From the NCBI RefSeq assembly GCF_043641665.1, contig NC_092193.1, forward strand, positions 16,687,501 to 16,751,500: a DNA stretch of 64,000 nt, given 5' to 3'. The DNA is from Enoplosus armatus (taxonomy: Eukaryota > Chordata > Actinopteri > Centrarchiformes > Enoplosidae). The translations under genes and the position numbers were made by a program. The notes below the pieces were generated by a model. The model was not told the origin of the DNA. It saw nothing but the letters and a program-made list of their open reading frames with translations, and did not search any database. Shown in pieces: positions 30,142 through 41,645 of the stretch. Positions within the stretch are counted from its first letter, which is position 1. Each line of letters begins with the position of its first letter.

Positions 30142-32280
30142 TGTTGTTTCCTCTTTCAGAAGTTAGGAAATATACCTGGGAGGCACAGCGTGTGTGTGCA
30201 GGATAGTTTGGTCCCAGTTTAAATAGATTAATACTTGACGTGTCGCTGCATATATAAATGAGTGCAAGTGAAGGTGCCAAAGGTGAGCAGGTGTGTGGGC
30301 AAAGTGGCACTTTGTAGTGATGGTGGCGTTGGGTGGAGGCAGTTGGGTTTCACCCAGTGGATGACACAGCGGCATGGGTTGGGCTACCTTGTGTTGAGAG
30401 GTGTGGACACAGTGGTGATAGGCGCACCTGGCACCTAAATGAGGACTAACTGTTTAAATGTAAATACGGGAGCCTGAATCACTGACTCCAGGGGGCTTTC
30501 GGTAAACCGCCTGCAGTTGGTCAGTCAGTAGATTAAGCAGTGATCTGCCATGCCAACACCCTCACAAACTCAAAAATGATGCAGACAGACATGCAAATAG
30601 ACAGAGATGAGGCAGACATGAGTGTGTCACTCAATCAGGTCTAACGTAATAGGCTACAAAAAAAGACAGTGGAGATTCTCACTTATGGCATGATCCTGGA
30701 CAGAATGTAAAAGTTCATTTCAGGCCTCAGGTTGTTATTTTAAAAGTCTAACCAGGAATATAAAACCCTTTTCACGTCCACATGTAGGCCAGAGGTCAAG
30801 CTCAGCTACAGAGCTGCATCCCTGGACCCTTGGACTGATTAACATTTGGTGTTTTGCTCAAGGACACTTCAGCAAGATGAAATCTCAACAGCATGGGGAC
30901 CTTATCCTGAGCACTTTCTCTTCTCCTGGGCTGCCCCTCTGACTGGAGCGGCCCCAATTCATGTACATTTCTACTGTGTACTACTAACTAGTAAAGGGAA
31001 AGAAACACCCCCCAAATGCCGTCTGACCATGACCCAGATATACTGATGTAGCACCAGCGGTCATTCCTGCTGTAAATCTAATAAACACTGAGACTGAAAC
31101 TCAGACTGGTTTCAGTAGGAGGACTCGTTCCCTCTTACTAACTCTGAAACAAAGAGTTCCTCATACGATTTCCCTGATTCAATTTTTCACCTTATCACTT
31201 TGTCAACAACTGGGGAGGAGAGAAGTTTCTATTCTTCTCTTATCACAAGCCTGGCTCGCTCTCGCTCGCTCTCACAAACACACACACACACACACACAAC
31301 AAAACTCATACAGTAGCCTCCAAACATGTCATTTTGCCATGTTTGTCAGTTCAATGGACTTTTTGGCATTATATTAATATCTGTCTGTCTTTTGTGTGAG
31401 TCTTTGATGTGCACCTTATTGGGAGGTTAAAAGTCAGCTCGTTTAAATAAGTAGCTAGTCAGGAACATGAAAACACACGGCTTTGATAGCAAACTTCCCT
31501 CAGTTATTATTTTAACTGATGTCTGGCATGAAATCACATCTAACAGAAACAATTTAGAAAGAACCCTTTGATAATCAGCAGACATTTTCTTTAAAAATTG
31601 CAAGAAAATGTGTGGTGATGTGGACCATTAAGAAAGTCTTCAAAGAAAACTCAAATTATAAGACAATGCTTTATAGAAACATTTATTATGTCCACTTCAA
31701 AATAAGAAACAGGCCTACATACTGAGACAGATATGCTGGGGGACAAACAGGTGTTACTGCCCGCGTGTATAAGTGTAAAATTAGACTTAACGTCTGTTTT
31801 GGAGCCTGGGTAAATAAACAAAAACACACGGACTCTTGCAGACTTCCTCTGCTGACTGACAGCCATGTGGACACTGAAGTCAGTTCCTGTTGGTTTTGAT
31901 CAATTATAGAGAAAGTTATGGGCGGGCCTCATTGCATTTTATCTTAAGCTGTTTTGAATTCATGTTTTTGTCAAACGAGTAACAAAATTGCATCCTCACA
32001 TTACGCGCCAAATCTTTACTCTGCACTTACACAGAATAACGAGTACAGGGGCTCGTGGTGTGTTTAGGTGCTCAGTAGGAGGCTAGGTAAACTTCTATGT
32101 TTGGCATTGTGAAATGTGTTTAATCTCTGCGGAGACACCAGCCTGTAATATTCAGTTTTGCTGAGATATGTGTAGGATGAAAACATATATTATAGCCCAG
32201 TCCGTTTTCTTGTGTCATATTTCATGGGGAGGTCCTGTGCGCAAACTTTTCCCGTCACGTCTTCAGGTGAGTCCAGTCTG
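30142..32280. other. Intergenic region between the claudin-18-like gene and sox14
   Basis: It holds the claudin promoter/5' UTR (near 30142-30250), a short CA run at about 31275-31298 and, on the minus strand, the sox14 3' UTR with a candidate AATAAA (plus-strand TTTATT at 31682-31687). No other gene seen. Confidence 0.7.
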
Positions 32281-33012
32281 TCACGCGCTGGAGCTGGGTG
32301 AGGTGTATGCGTCCATGCCGTTCTTGGTCATCCCTCCAGGGAAGAGGATATAGGCAACCTGAGGCTGTAAACTGGCGGCAGACCAGGCGCTACAGTTACA
32401 CGGCACCACGTATCCCGGGCTGGAGGGTGACGGGTGGGTGTGGGTGTGCTGTCCGGGGCAAGCCAGACCCCCGATCCCTCCGGTCTGGTATCCAAACGTG
32501 TGCGCGCTGAAGGGCAGAGCGCCGGCGGCCAGGGTGTGCGGGATTTCCGCCATCCGCTGGACAGCTCCGGTGCTGAACGGCGCCACCGGCTCCAGCAGCG
32601 AGAAGGACGAGGAGGAGGAGGAGGAGGCGGGAGCGAGCAGAGCTCTGGCTTTATCCCCGGGGACAAGAAAGGAGTCTATGGAAAATCCCTTCAAGTGCTC
32701 CGCTGAGTCCCCGAGTAAAGACGGCAGCGGGAAAACGAAACGGTCCCTCTTCAGGAGACTCTTGGGTTTGCGCCGGGGTCTGTACTTGTAGTCCGGGTGC
32801 TCCTTCATGTGCTGAGCCCGCAGCCTCTTGGCCTCGTCGATGTACGGACGTTTCTCGGAGTCGGAGAGCAGCTTCCACTCCGCGCCGAGTCTCTTGCTGA
32901 TCTCAGAGTTGTGCATCTTTGGGTTCTCCTGGGCCATTTTCCTCCTCTGGCCTCTGGACCACACCATGAAAGCATTCATGGGTCTTTTGATGTGATCTAA
33001 AGGTTTTGCCAT
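32281..33012 (-). CDS. sox14: Transcription factor SOX-14 (SoxB2), single exon
   Basis: Nuclear HMG-box transcription factor of the SoxB2 group, usually a repressor, used in interneuron and hypothalamic/limb development. It has 243 residues (human 240) and no introns. The HMG box covers about residues 7-76 ([20 protein letters not shown] ... [20 protein letters not shown]). The RGQRRKM variant and the C-terminal block ([33 protein letters not shown]) identify SOX14 rather than SOX21. A poly-Ser run, longer than in mammals, lies mid-protein before [10 protein letters not shown]. The open frame extends upstream to 33282, but the orthologous start is the ATG at 33012 ([11 protein letters not shown]); the extension is discarded. 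Adjacent to the claudin-18-like gene, same strand. Confidence 0.97.
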   Translation of the reverse strand: MAKPLDHIKRPMNAFMVWSRGQRRKMAQENPKMHNSEISKRLGAEWKLLSDSEKRPYIDEAKRLRAQHMKEHPDYKYRPRRKPKSLLKRDRFVFPLPSLLGDSAEHLKGFSIDSFLVPGDKARALLAPASSSSSSSFSLLEPVAPFSTGAVQRMAEIPHTLAAGALPFSAHTFGYQTGGIGGLACPGQHTHTHPSPSSPGYVVPCNCSAWSAASLQPQVAYILFPGGMTKNGMDAYTSPSSSA

Positions 33013-36000
33013 ATCAGAAACTGACACATTCATTAATAAAAACGCACACACCGGTCCCACTTTAAATCGAGTCACCTCTCCAATAAGCTCATGCTCCTCT
33101 CGTGCGTAAAAGGAAAAGTGGTGAAGAAAGGTAGATTGAGTTAAGAAATGTTCTCTGTCTCTTTGGTAAGAAAATACTTGAAAGCGTAATTCCAAATTGA
33201 ATGAAGCATTTGCACAAAGTGGAACGGAAAGGAACATAAAGCGCAAAGCCTGGGCGCATGAATGGGAGTCACACAGGACCAAGTTGGAAGCTTGTTATGG
33301 ATGATGCTGGGCATGTCAACCACTCATCACCACTGTCACGACGGGCCAAGCCAATGGGAATGAGAGAGAGAGCACTGTAATCCCCTAAACAAAAAGTGAC
33401 TGTACAACATTTCTGAGGGACTCCCTCCTTCTTCCTCTCCAACAGTTTAGTAAATGTCTACAGACAGGAGTGCAGGCAGGCAGGAAGTCTTCTGCTGCAC
33501 AACACCAGCAGAAAACTAGACATTAGAAGGTTTTGTGCTCACCATGGAAGTTTGTTTTGCACTGCAGCTCCTCAGTGCCCTGTAATGATCCATATCAAGT
33601 CTATTTCAGAATATCTCAGAAGACGTTGCTGTATACTTTAGTCAAGTGAGACCATCTCATTAAACCGGAAGTGTAGCCAGAATTTTAGCGATAAGGTCAA
33701 GAGTCAGCGGTCCCAAAAGAGAAAGTCTCTAAATTCTGTTATTACTTGTTTTATACTCTTTCAGAAAAACAACAAATAACTGTCTCAGAATTAGGACCAG
33801 GTTACATAGTTCTTTCAGGGAACGTCCAAGGATAATTATTAGGAAATGACAGACCCGCATAAATAAAGTGTTACTGGTTTATTTCCCAACATGAAAGTCT
33901 AGATGTTTCTCCAAGTTAGAGGGAAAAAAATCTGGGCTAGAAATACTGAATCCTGGTGGTCTCCCTAAAATTGCTAAAACTGCCAAAATTCACATGACCC
34001 TGCATGAAACAAAATTAAATGGGGTCAGCAGAGACTTTGCCTCCATCTTCATCAAAAATCACTCACAATGTTTACTATTACTTTTTAAAACTTGTCCTCA
34101 AAACTGACACAATCACTCATTTAAATTCAATGCAGCTTTCTTATATATCAATATGTGTACAAGCCGCTCACCTCTCCCTCCTCCATGCTCCACAGAATCA
34201 ATATTAATCACAGCTGTAATTCACTGGCCCAGTTGTCATAATTACTAAACCTTATCTGATCAAATATATGCTTTAGCCATCTCGTCTGTTATTGAAATGA
34301 CATTGATGGAGAAATGCCTGAGCAATAACTTAACTATGAATTATATACAGTGTACTGTGCGCGTGCACTGCTACTCAGAAGTGGATGTAGGTGCTTATAG
34401 GTAACAACAGGGGATTACTGTATGGAGTATATACGCAGGAAGCTCATTTTACAAGGACGAATTCAACACCGTCTTTCTGGGTGTCTAAGTGGAAGCTTCC
34501 AGGCCGCCTCAAAGGCACCCAAAATGGCTTCTGCAAAAAGGATTATTACCATGACAGACGCATGATGTGTTTCTCTGTAGACAGACCTGAGGCGGTTAGC
34601 TGAGGCTCTGGGTTTAGGTTTTGGTAGCACCGATAAACTTCGATATCTGGGAACCAGCGAGGAGGAGGCCTTTATTTCATTTACCTCCCACAATCAAAGG
34701 CACTGCGGGCCTCTTCAAAGCCAAAATAAATGGACATAAAAGATCCAGTGGTGAACACCGCACCAGTGGTGGGGATGATAAGACGTTTTCAGAGAGTGTT
34801 TTTCTCTGGGTTTCCTTGGAGCAGACGGGCTGGAGGGATAAAGTGATTGGCAGCAGGGGTCAGACAGTTGATCTGTCTCCTCATAGCTGTGCTGTTATCT
34901 ACTGTGCTGTAGGTTCAGGCCTCGCACACAGGAGGCAGCCACCGCCACACAGAGGCAATGATTACTTCCACAGAGGAACCGTGTTTTAGAGAGTTTTCGA
35001 CAGTGAGGGGAAAACATTGTCTGGGAACAACAACATGAGGGGTGGGGGGACCTGAAGGGCAGTATGGAGAAATATGTTTCTTGCAACCTGTTACTATCAT
35101 GTGCCAAGACGTATTTTTATTCTGCTCAGAGCTTTCAGCTGTTTCAGTCGGGAAAAACACAGAGAGTATGTGTTTTTGTGTACTAGTCAGTGTTTGGTGT
35201 GACTTCTAAGAAAGGGCAGCATTTCAACTCTGGAGAGATGAGGGAGGGGAGGGTGGGGGAAATGGGTAATAAGAAAAACTGCCAGCAGCACAAAATGGCT
35301 GTCGTAATCCGGTTATCCCCTGGGCTCTGAAGATACTGGGCCTCTCCTTAGGAGTCTATCTTTTCTTCTTATGTCAAAACTGTCCTCCATGCACTCAGGT
35401 GGATTAAGGAGTCACACTGTAGAAAGAAATTGACAGGTACAGAAAGACCTGGGGGTGAAAAGGAAATGAAAGACGACACGGAGAGGCAGGCCGGGTGCTT
35501 GGGCCTGGGGAGCGTGCCAACGTCTGACAAGAAAAGAATCTATCAAGGCGACTCCATGCTGGATGTCTGCTACTAATTTACTGTATTGATTAACTGAATA
35601 ATTGTTGGCAGGAGCTGATTACGTATCTTGTGACTTTTCTTTCTCCGAATGGCTGAAGTGTTTGACAACTGCATTGTTCACTGATGCTTCTGTATTTTCT
35701 GACTGATTGAGGTTATATTTTGTTTAATGGCAGCTCCTCAGGAGTGTCCGATATTAAGACTCCCTTAGCAGATTACATTCTGGATAGATGATGTATGCAT
35801 ATCATCCTCCATTGTTTAAAAGGACCAACATAAAGGCTCCACTTCACTTTGTGGGCGTAGAAGGAGAGGATGGCCTCCAGCTGAAATGATTAGTCCATCA
35901 AGAGAAAATTGTTTAATTGTAATTTTTTTAGGCACAAATGCCAAACATTACCTGGTTCCAGCTTCTCAGGTGTAAGGATTTGCAGCTTTTCTTTTTCTGT

Positions 36001-39000
36001 TTACGTGATAGTAAACTTGATATCTTTGGGATTTGAATAGGTAGTTAAACAAAACAAGCAATATGAAGACCTTGGGTAGGAAAATGTGATGGACATTTTT
36101 CTCCATTTCATGACATTTTATATACCAAATAATTAATTGATTAATTGAAAGAAATTGTAAACATTATAATTTTCCTTACATGTCTTTAAAAAAGTTACAT
36201 TTTGATGGTGTACACTCGTGGCCAGAGCCGTCACTCGTCTTTATGATATCCACAGTCACACGGAGAGCAGATTCTCCCAGCTGACAGATAAGAAGTCTGA
36301 AGAGACAGACTTGATGAGATGAAGGCCGAGGTCTCTTGTGAGGAAGTGTGGCCCACTGCTCAGGTCTAAGTCCGGCTCAGATCAGGTTGTTGTGCTTTGC
36401 TGCACGTCACGGTGAACCTCTGCATGATTTCAAAATGTTGTCAGTATGAACACACACTGGGATTCTACTATTCTATACTAAAGAACTGGAGAATGGGTTT
36501 CCATCTGATTATGTGGAAAGTTCAGACGCACTCATACTTCAAATTTTGTCATTTCAGCTCCAAATAAATACACAGAAATCCAAAAACCCACATTCAAGTC
36601 TAACAAGAGTTTCTGACACTTCTGAGCAGTCCATTAGGAAACATTTGAGGGGGGAAAATCCACAAGATTTTCAGTGCTCTGGGGGGGATTTCACTAAATC
36701 TTGTGCTTATTCTCATGATGCTTAGGAAAAGTAAAGCGGTTTTAATAGCTTTCCCCCTGACACATTGATGGTGGAATATGCTTCGGCTCTGTGGCAGATA
36801 GCTTCAATCCCCAGAGGTTGAGAGAGAGAGGGAGAGATCTGCTCGTCTCTGCCTGCCAGGACACTTTCATAAGGCCCCATCTAAACTAAATTAATACACT
36901 TCCTCCAACATCTGAGGATAAACCTGAGGGCCACATTACTGTGGCAGCCCCTATCAGCCAGCTTGTAATACAACCGAGTCAGCAGTCAATGAGATACATT
37001 TGCAACCAGGCATTTGTCAGCAACTCAGTGCCACGGAGGCAGGAGATTTAAAAATGTCCTGCAGTAAATTAAGTGCCGCTTGTAAAGTGAAAGGTGCCGG
37101 CTAAGCAGGCGGCTGCTTACTTTAAATGACAGACTGGTTAAAGGGGTGATGATGGTGTGGTGATGGAAGGAGAAGGAAACTGAACCAGCGGCTATAAGTT
37201 GTTTTTTTATTCTGATTATGCATCTTACACATTGGAAACTATATTTTATCTCTGAATTCATGACTGGCGTTTGGTTTGAACACGATCATGTTTTTTCTAC
37301 ACATTTCAAGCATTCTACACGGTACTATGACAGACTATTAATCTGGCTTTTACTGACTGTGTAATACACCAAAATGATCTGACTCAGAATCTGTGATGTT
37401 CATGAGGGACACAAGTGAAGCTCAGAAGAGAAAGAGTCACTTTTAAGTAGAGAGTTGGATACATTTGATCTAGTTAAAGAGACGACCTGAGGTTCATAAC
37501 CAGCCAATAATTAGGAAGCAGAGAAACTCAGCTCTTGGCCTGATCACTGAGTGAATCTTGATTCAGTGAGACGCGGAGAAAAATCTGATAGTACCTTCAA
37601 GTATAAAGAGGATAGGGAAGGGATAATTACAGTGAGGAATCGATTTGTTTGGTGTATATTCTCTGTTTGCTTTGCCTTTTAAACTACAGAACTATTTAAT
37701 AAAAAGTTGTTGGATTGATAACCAATCATACCTGGCCTGCAGTTGATCGTCAATAAATGTTTCTTTTTTAGCCCAAATCCTCTGAAGTAAGTTTTATTTA
37801 AACAACCTGAAAACTCACATGTATTTTAATTTGTGCATTATAGTATATTATTACTGATCTATAATCTATCCATAAATGTTTTATTAACCATTAACAAAGT
37901 ACTTAGTGATAACGCAAAAACCTTTGAGTATACCATTTCGTAAGATGGTACCCATAAATGTTTAAATACACTTCGGACTTCGTCTCTGCCAAAGTCCATG
38001 TGTTAATGTCAGCAATAGTAACTTAGTTTAACCGTGTTTCACTGACAATAATAATGTGACATTAACCCTTTTCTCGTCTTTATCTCTGTTTCTTTTCTTC
38101 TCCTACTCTCCTACTGTTGTGCAGAGCTGCATTAGCCCATAATGACAATGTAAATCTGACAGACATAAAATAAAATGAGAATATGTTGCTTATTCACATT
38201 ATCTGTCTCTGTCTCCATATTAACAGGGTGAGTACAGGAAAGAGGCACTCAAAATATATAAAAACTCACACACTTCATAGTACGAAGCCACTCTACAAAT
38301 GACAGAGCATGGCGCGACTAAGAAGCTTATGAAAATAATGGAAATAGTGTAGCTCCTGTGGCGATGATATGCTTGCTGTAACAGAAAGGGAAAGAGACTG
38401 GCATTTACCGAGATATCTCGCGGACTCGTGTTAAGCAGATCTGTGGCTGTCCTGAGCCAGACTGGAGGGAGGGGAGCAGAGATGCTGTCACAACAGCAAG
38501 CTCAGATAAGCCCCTACTGGGTGAAGACAGAAAGGCATTAAGTGAGCATATCTTTAAGTAGTCTGATGCTCCTGCTGCGCCACAGAAGTGCGACTGTGCA
38601 CAAAATAAGTATAGGCAGGTGATTTAGACCCAAGACATATGACTGTGTTCATTTGTAAGTTTTTAGCTCCTGGAAATCAGATGATAAGCTTCCCCTTACA
38701 CATGTGAGTCTAGAGAGAGAGGAAATGAAAGAAGCCTCAGAACCTCTGTGCATGCACTGCTTTCCGTTCTCCACCCTGTATCTAAACTTGTAGCATCTTG
38801 TTTTCAGGTAAACCATAGACTGTTTAAACAGACACAATATCTCTGATGTATGAAAATGTGGGCAACCACACTAGAGCTCAAATTTGAGTTTCAGAGACTA
38901 AATCAGTAATCAGTTTTGTGAAGATGAAAAGGCAGAAAATAACACACATAGCTACTATATAAATATATAATTACATATTAATAAAGAAACAATTAACAGA

Positions 39001-39188
39001 AACTCCTAATTGTAGTACTGCCAAAGTCCACAAGAGATCAGTATAACAATGCTTTATAGACCATGCCTAGTGCAGCGGTAACTTCTGTAAGTCAATTTTT
39101 TGCAACAAAACAAGGGTAAACATATGGCAAGTGTGTAAGACATAACTGTTTCTTGTAGTAGAAACAATGTGGTTTGTGACAAAAACAT
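33013..39188. other. Gene-free region upstream of sox14
   Basis: About 6 kb upstream of sox14 with no gene I can support. It contains the sox14 promoter, a repeat copy at 35885-36165 and scattered AT-rich sequence. SoxB genes commonly sit near long-range enhancers, so conserved non-coding elements are plausible, but none can be proved from one sequence. Confidence 0.65.
35885..36165. repeat. Interspersed repeat copy
   Basis: Inverted-orientation copy of the family seen at 10915-11073, 16119-16642 and 18312-18768. It runs GAAATGATTAGTCCATCAAG, GGCACAAATGCCAAACATTA, CAGCTTCTCAGGTGTAAGGA, GATATCTTTGGGATTTGAAT, TTTCATGACATTTTATATAC, then ATTAATTGATTAATTGAAAG. Confidence 0.7.
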
Positions 39189-39260
39189 GGGCTCGTCCGG
39201 GATTTGAACCCGGGACCTCTCGCACCCAAAGCGAGAATCATACCCCTAGACCAACGAGCC
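39189..39260 (-). tRNA. tRNA-Pro (anticodon TGG)
   Basis: A 72-nt cloverleaf on the minus strand, intronless. Acceptor stem GGCTCGT pairs with ACGAGCC; the discriminator is C. The D-arm/A box TGGTCTAGGGG, anticodon stem CTCGC/GCGAG with loop TTTGGGT (anticodon TGG at 39226-39228) and T-arm/B box GGTTCAAATCC are all intact. A Pol III terminator of five T lies 3 bases past the 3' end (plus-strand 39181-39185). It matches vertebrate nuclear tRNA-Pro. It decodes CCA and, by wobble, other Pro codons. No other tRNA is nearby. Confidence 0.97.
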
Positions 39261-41645
39261 ACACACAAATTTGTCAGAGCACATATTATATAGTTATTAT
39301 ATATTTGTCAGCTATGTATATGTCAAATATGTCTAATGCTTTGAAATGATGTCATTAAAACTATACATGACTTCAAAACAAAGCCAGGAGGAACAGAGCT
39401 AACGCTAGTTAATCTTTATAGCGAGCTAGCTCGTAACCAGTGAGCCCTTACTAATAGTAGTAGAGAAGAGCTCTCTGGGTTGACACTGAAATATAGGCAA
39501 AAAAAATCAAAATGGTATTCTGCCATCATTCAGTTTATTATTTACACCTGTGTGTGTTTATCCTACTACGACAACTCAAAATGACTGTTGTTATCCTGCC
39601 AACCATGTACTGGACATGTACTGAAACTTAAACAATGAGGGTTGTTAGTATTTTCAATTACACAGCTGACTGGTTGTAGAGAGACTGCAGGTGGACATAA
39701 GTAAGCCATTTTGTCTGAAAAGGAACGTCAGGAATGTCCCAGACTGGATCAGTGAGACATTTAAAAGAAGACATTTTTAAGTGGTAATTCAGTTCTACAA
39801 CATATCCAACAAATATATATATTTATATATATATTTGAAAATGTGATATTATCTGGCATATTGAGTCCAGTGCCTATAGAGCACTTACTAGGTTGTAGAT
39901 CTGAGAATAAACTAATAGACCATGAAAATACCTAAAAAGATATGGTATTATAATCACTATAAAATCACAATAGAATATATTGAATGCACTAAAAGTTGCA
40001 AAATGATTGCAGTTGCCAAAATAACCACAATGTTCATTTTGTAGCTGCTCTGGAGCATTTGATTGTGTCACACAATCTTCTTTTTGTGAAAACCTTTACT
40101 TTTAATGGGATTTATACAATTCTGTTATTCATCTATTGTATTCAATATAGTACATTATTATAGGTATCATATTCTGTGCTAGTAGTGGAGTGAAAGGTGG
40201 TGATGATCCCAAAGGACACACAGATGGAGAGGGACCATAAGTGCTCCAGTTGGGCTGTATCATAGGCTGGATTATATACATACTTCAGTGTAGCCCAAAT
40301 AATCTTGTTCATGCCATCAGATATGGGCCTTTGTTAATACCACCAGGCACAGCCACGCTCTTGTTGATCATATTTTATATTTGAATGAGCTTATAATAGC
40401 TGATATAGTACACACGGTGTGTAGGCAGACTGACTCTCAGTGTCACCAGTAGAAGTGTTCATGTGCAGTGTTGGCCCTGCTGCTCTCGCCCAGTGCATTG
40501 TGGTCTGTGTGCTAAAGGAAGCTGCTGCACCGGAATCTGAAGAATTTGAGGTGTCCGCCAAGTCTACTGTTCATCGTCGGCTAGCTTCTCTGTGCTTCTA
40601 TCTGCAGTACTCTCGGCTGTACGGTAACACTACTTATTCCTCTAATTCATCACTAAATTGTCTCGTCTTTGTGTTAATCGCAGTTAAACCGACGACGCTA
40701 ACATTAGCTATTTAAGTTCACATCCTGCAGGGGAAGCTACTCGGCTAGTTAGTAGTTAACGCTATGCTAAGCTTGTCTTGTGGCCAGTTTATTGAACGGC
40801 TAACGGGGGCTGTTAGCTTGGTAAATAGCTTTTGATTTGGGTTCGTTTTGCTCGTTTTTCAAGAATAAGAATTACCACAAAGTAGTTAGGGGTTTACATG
40901 GCAGATGTAACGTTAGCATCATCACATTTCACACCCACTGGGTTGTTACCGTTATAAAAAAGAGACGTTGCTAATTAACCAGCTAATTTCCATTACAATA
41001 CCCTAGAAAATAAGCTAGTAGTGTTTGTTTTAGTTAATGTTACATATTTATATATGTCATTTAGGTGGGTGGGACTTCTGAAATTGACGCAAACTAGTTT
41101 CTAAACTAGCTTGGACACAATTTTATATTGGCCGGTTGAGTCAGAGACATAAAGTCGTTTTCATCCTGTCATCTGAGTGCTGCTGTGGGTGTGTTTCCGA
41201 CAGTTTCACTTCATTTAGAGTGTGTGAATAAAACACCGACTTAACTACGACACAGCATCCCACAGCCAGATAGTAAAGATATGATACAGACTGTGGAGAC
41301 GGTTGGATTAATAAGTATAAGCATAGATCTAAATCTAAATCTCTTATCCTCTGATCATGGCGCTGTAGTGGGACGCAGCTGTGATGCAGCTATCTTAGCA
41401 GGAAAAGGATTTTTTTGTGGTGAGACACAGCTCTCTCTCACAAACCTTTCTGAGCAAAAAAGCAGACTTCCTGTCTCTCACACAGTCAGGCCTGGGAGTT
41501 TGCGCCTATGTGAATTCATGTTGCCCCCATTTCAGTAAAGGTCCATAGAGGCCAGAATGGCAACAAAAGTCACAGTAAGAGTTGTTTTTGTAAGCCAGTA
41601 TGTGATGCAGTTTGTCTTTTCTTTCAGGTTTAACAAGGAGAAAAA
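39261..41645. other. Region between tRNA-Pro and septin2, including the septin2 promoter
   Basis: AT-rich DNA with an alternating AT tract at about 39812-39836. A promoter and non-coding first exon of septin2 probably lie around 40440-40623: a donor (ACG then GTAACA) follows 40623 and the coding exon has an acceptor ending at 41627. The 5' exon is a guess from splice sites only. Confidence 0.4.

Noticed and set aside
33013..33282. N-terminal extension of the sox14 open frame (90 residues before MAKPLDH)
   Set aside because: Orthologues start at the Met directly before the HMG box; the upstream stretch has no similarity and reads as 5' UTR.
39167..39349. Small open frame reading ARPGFEPGTSRT
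   Set aside because: Translation of the reverse complement of tRNA-Pro, a familiar false protein motif.
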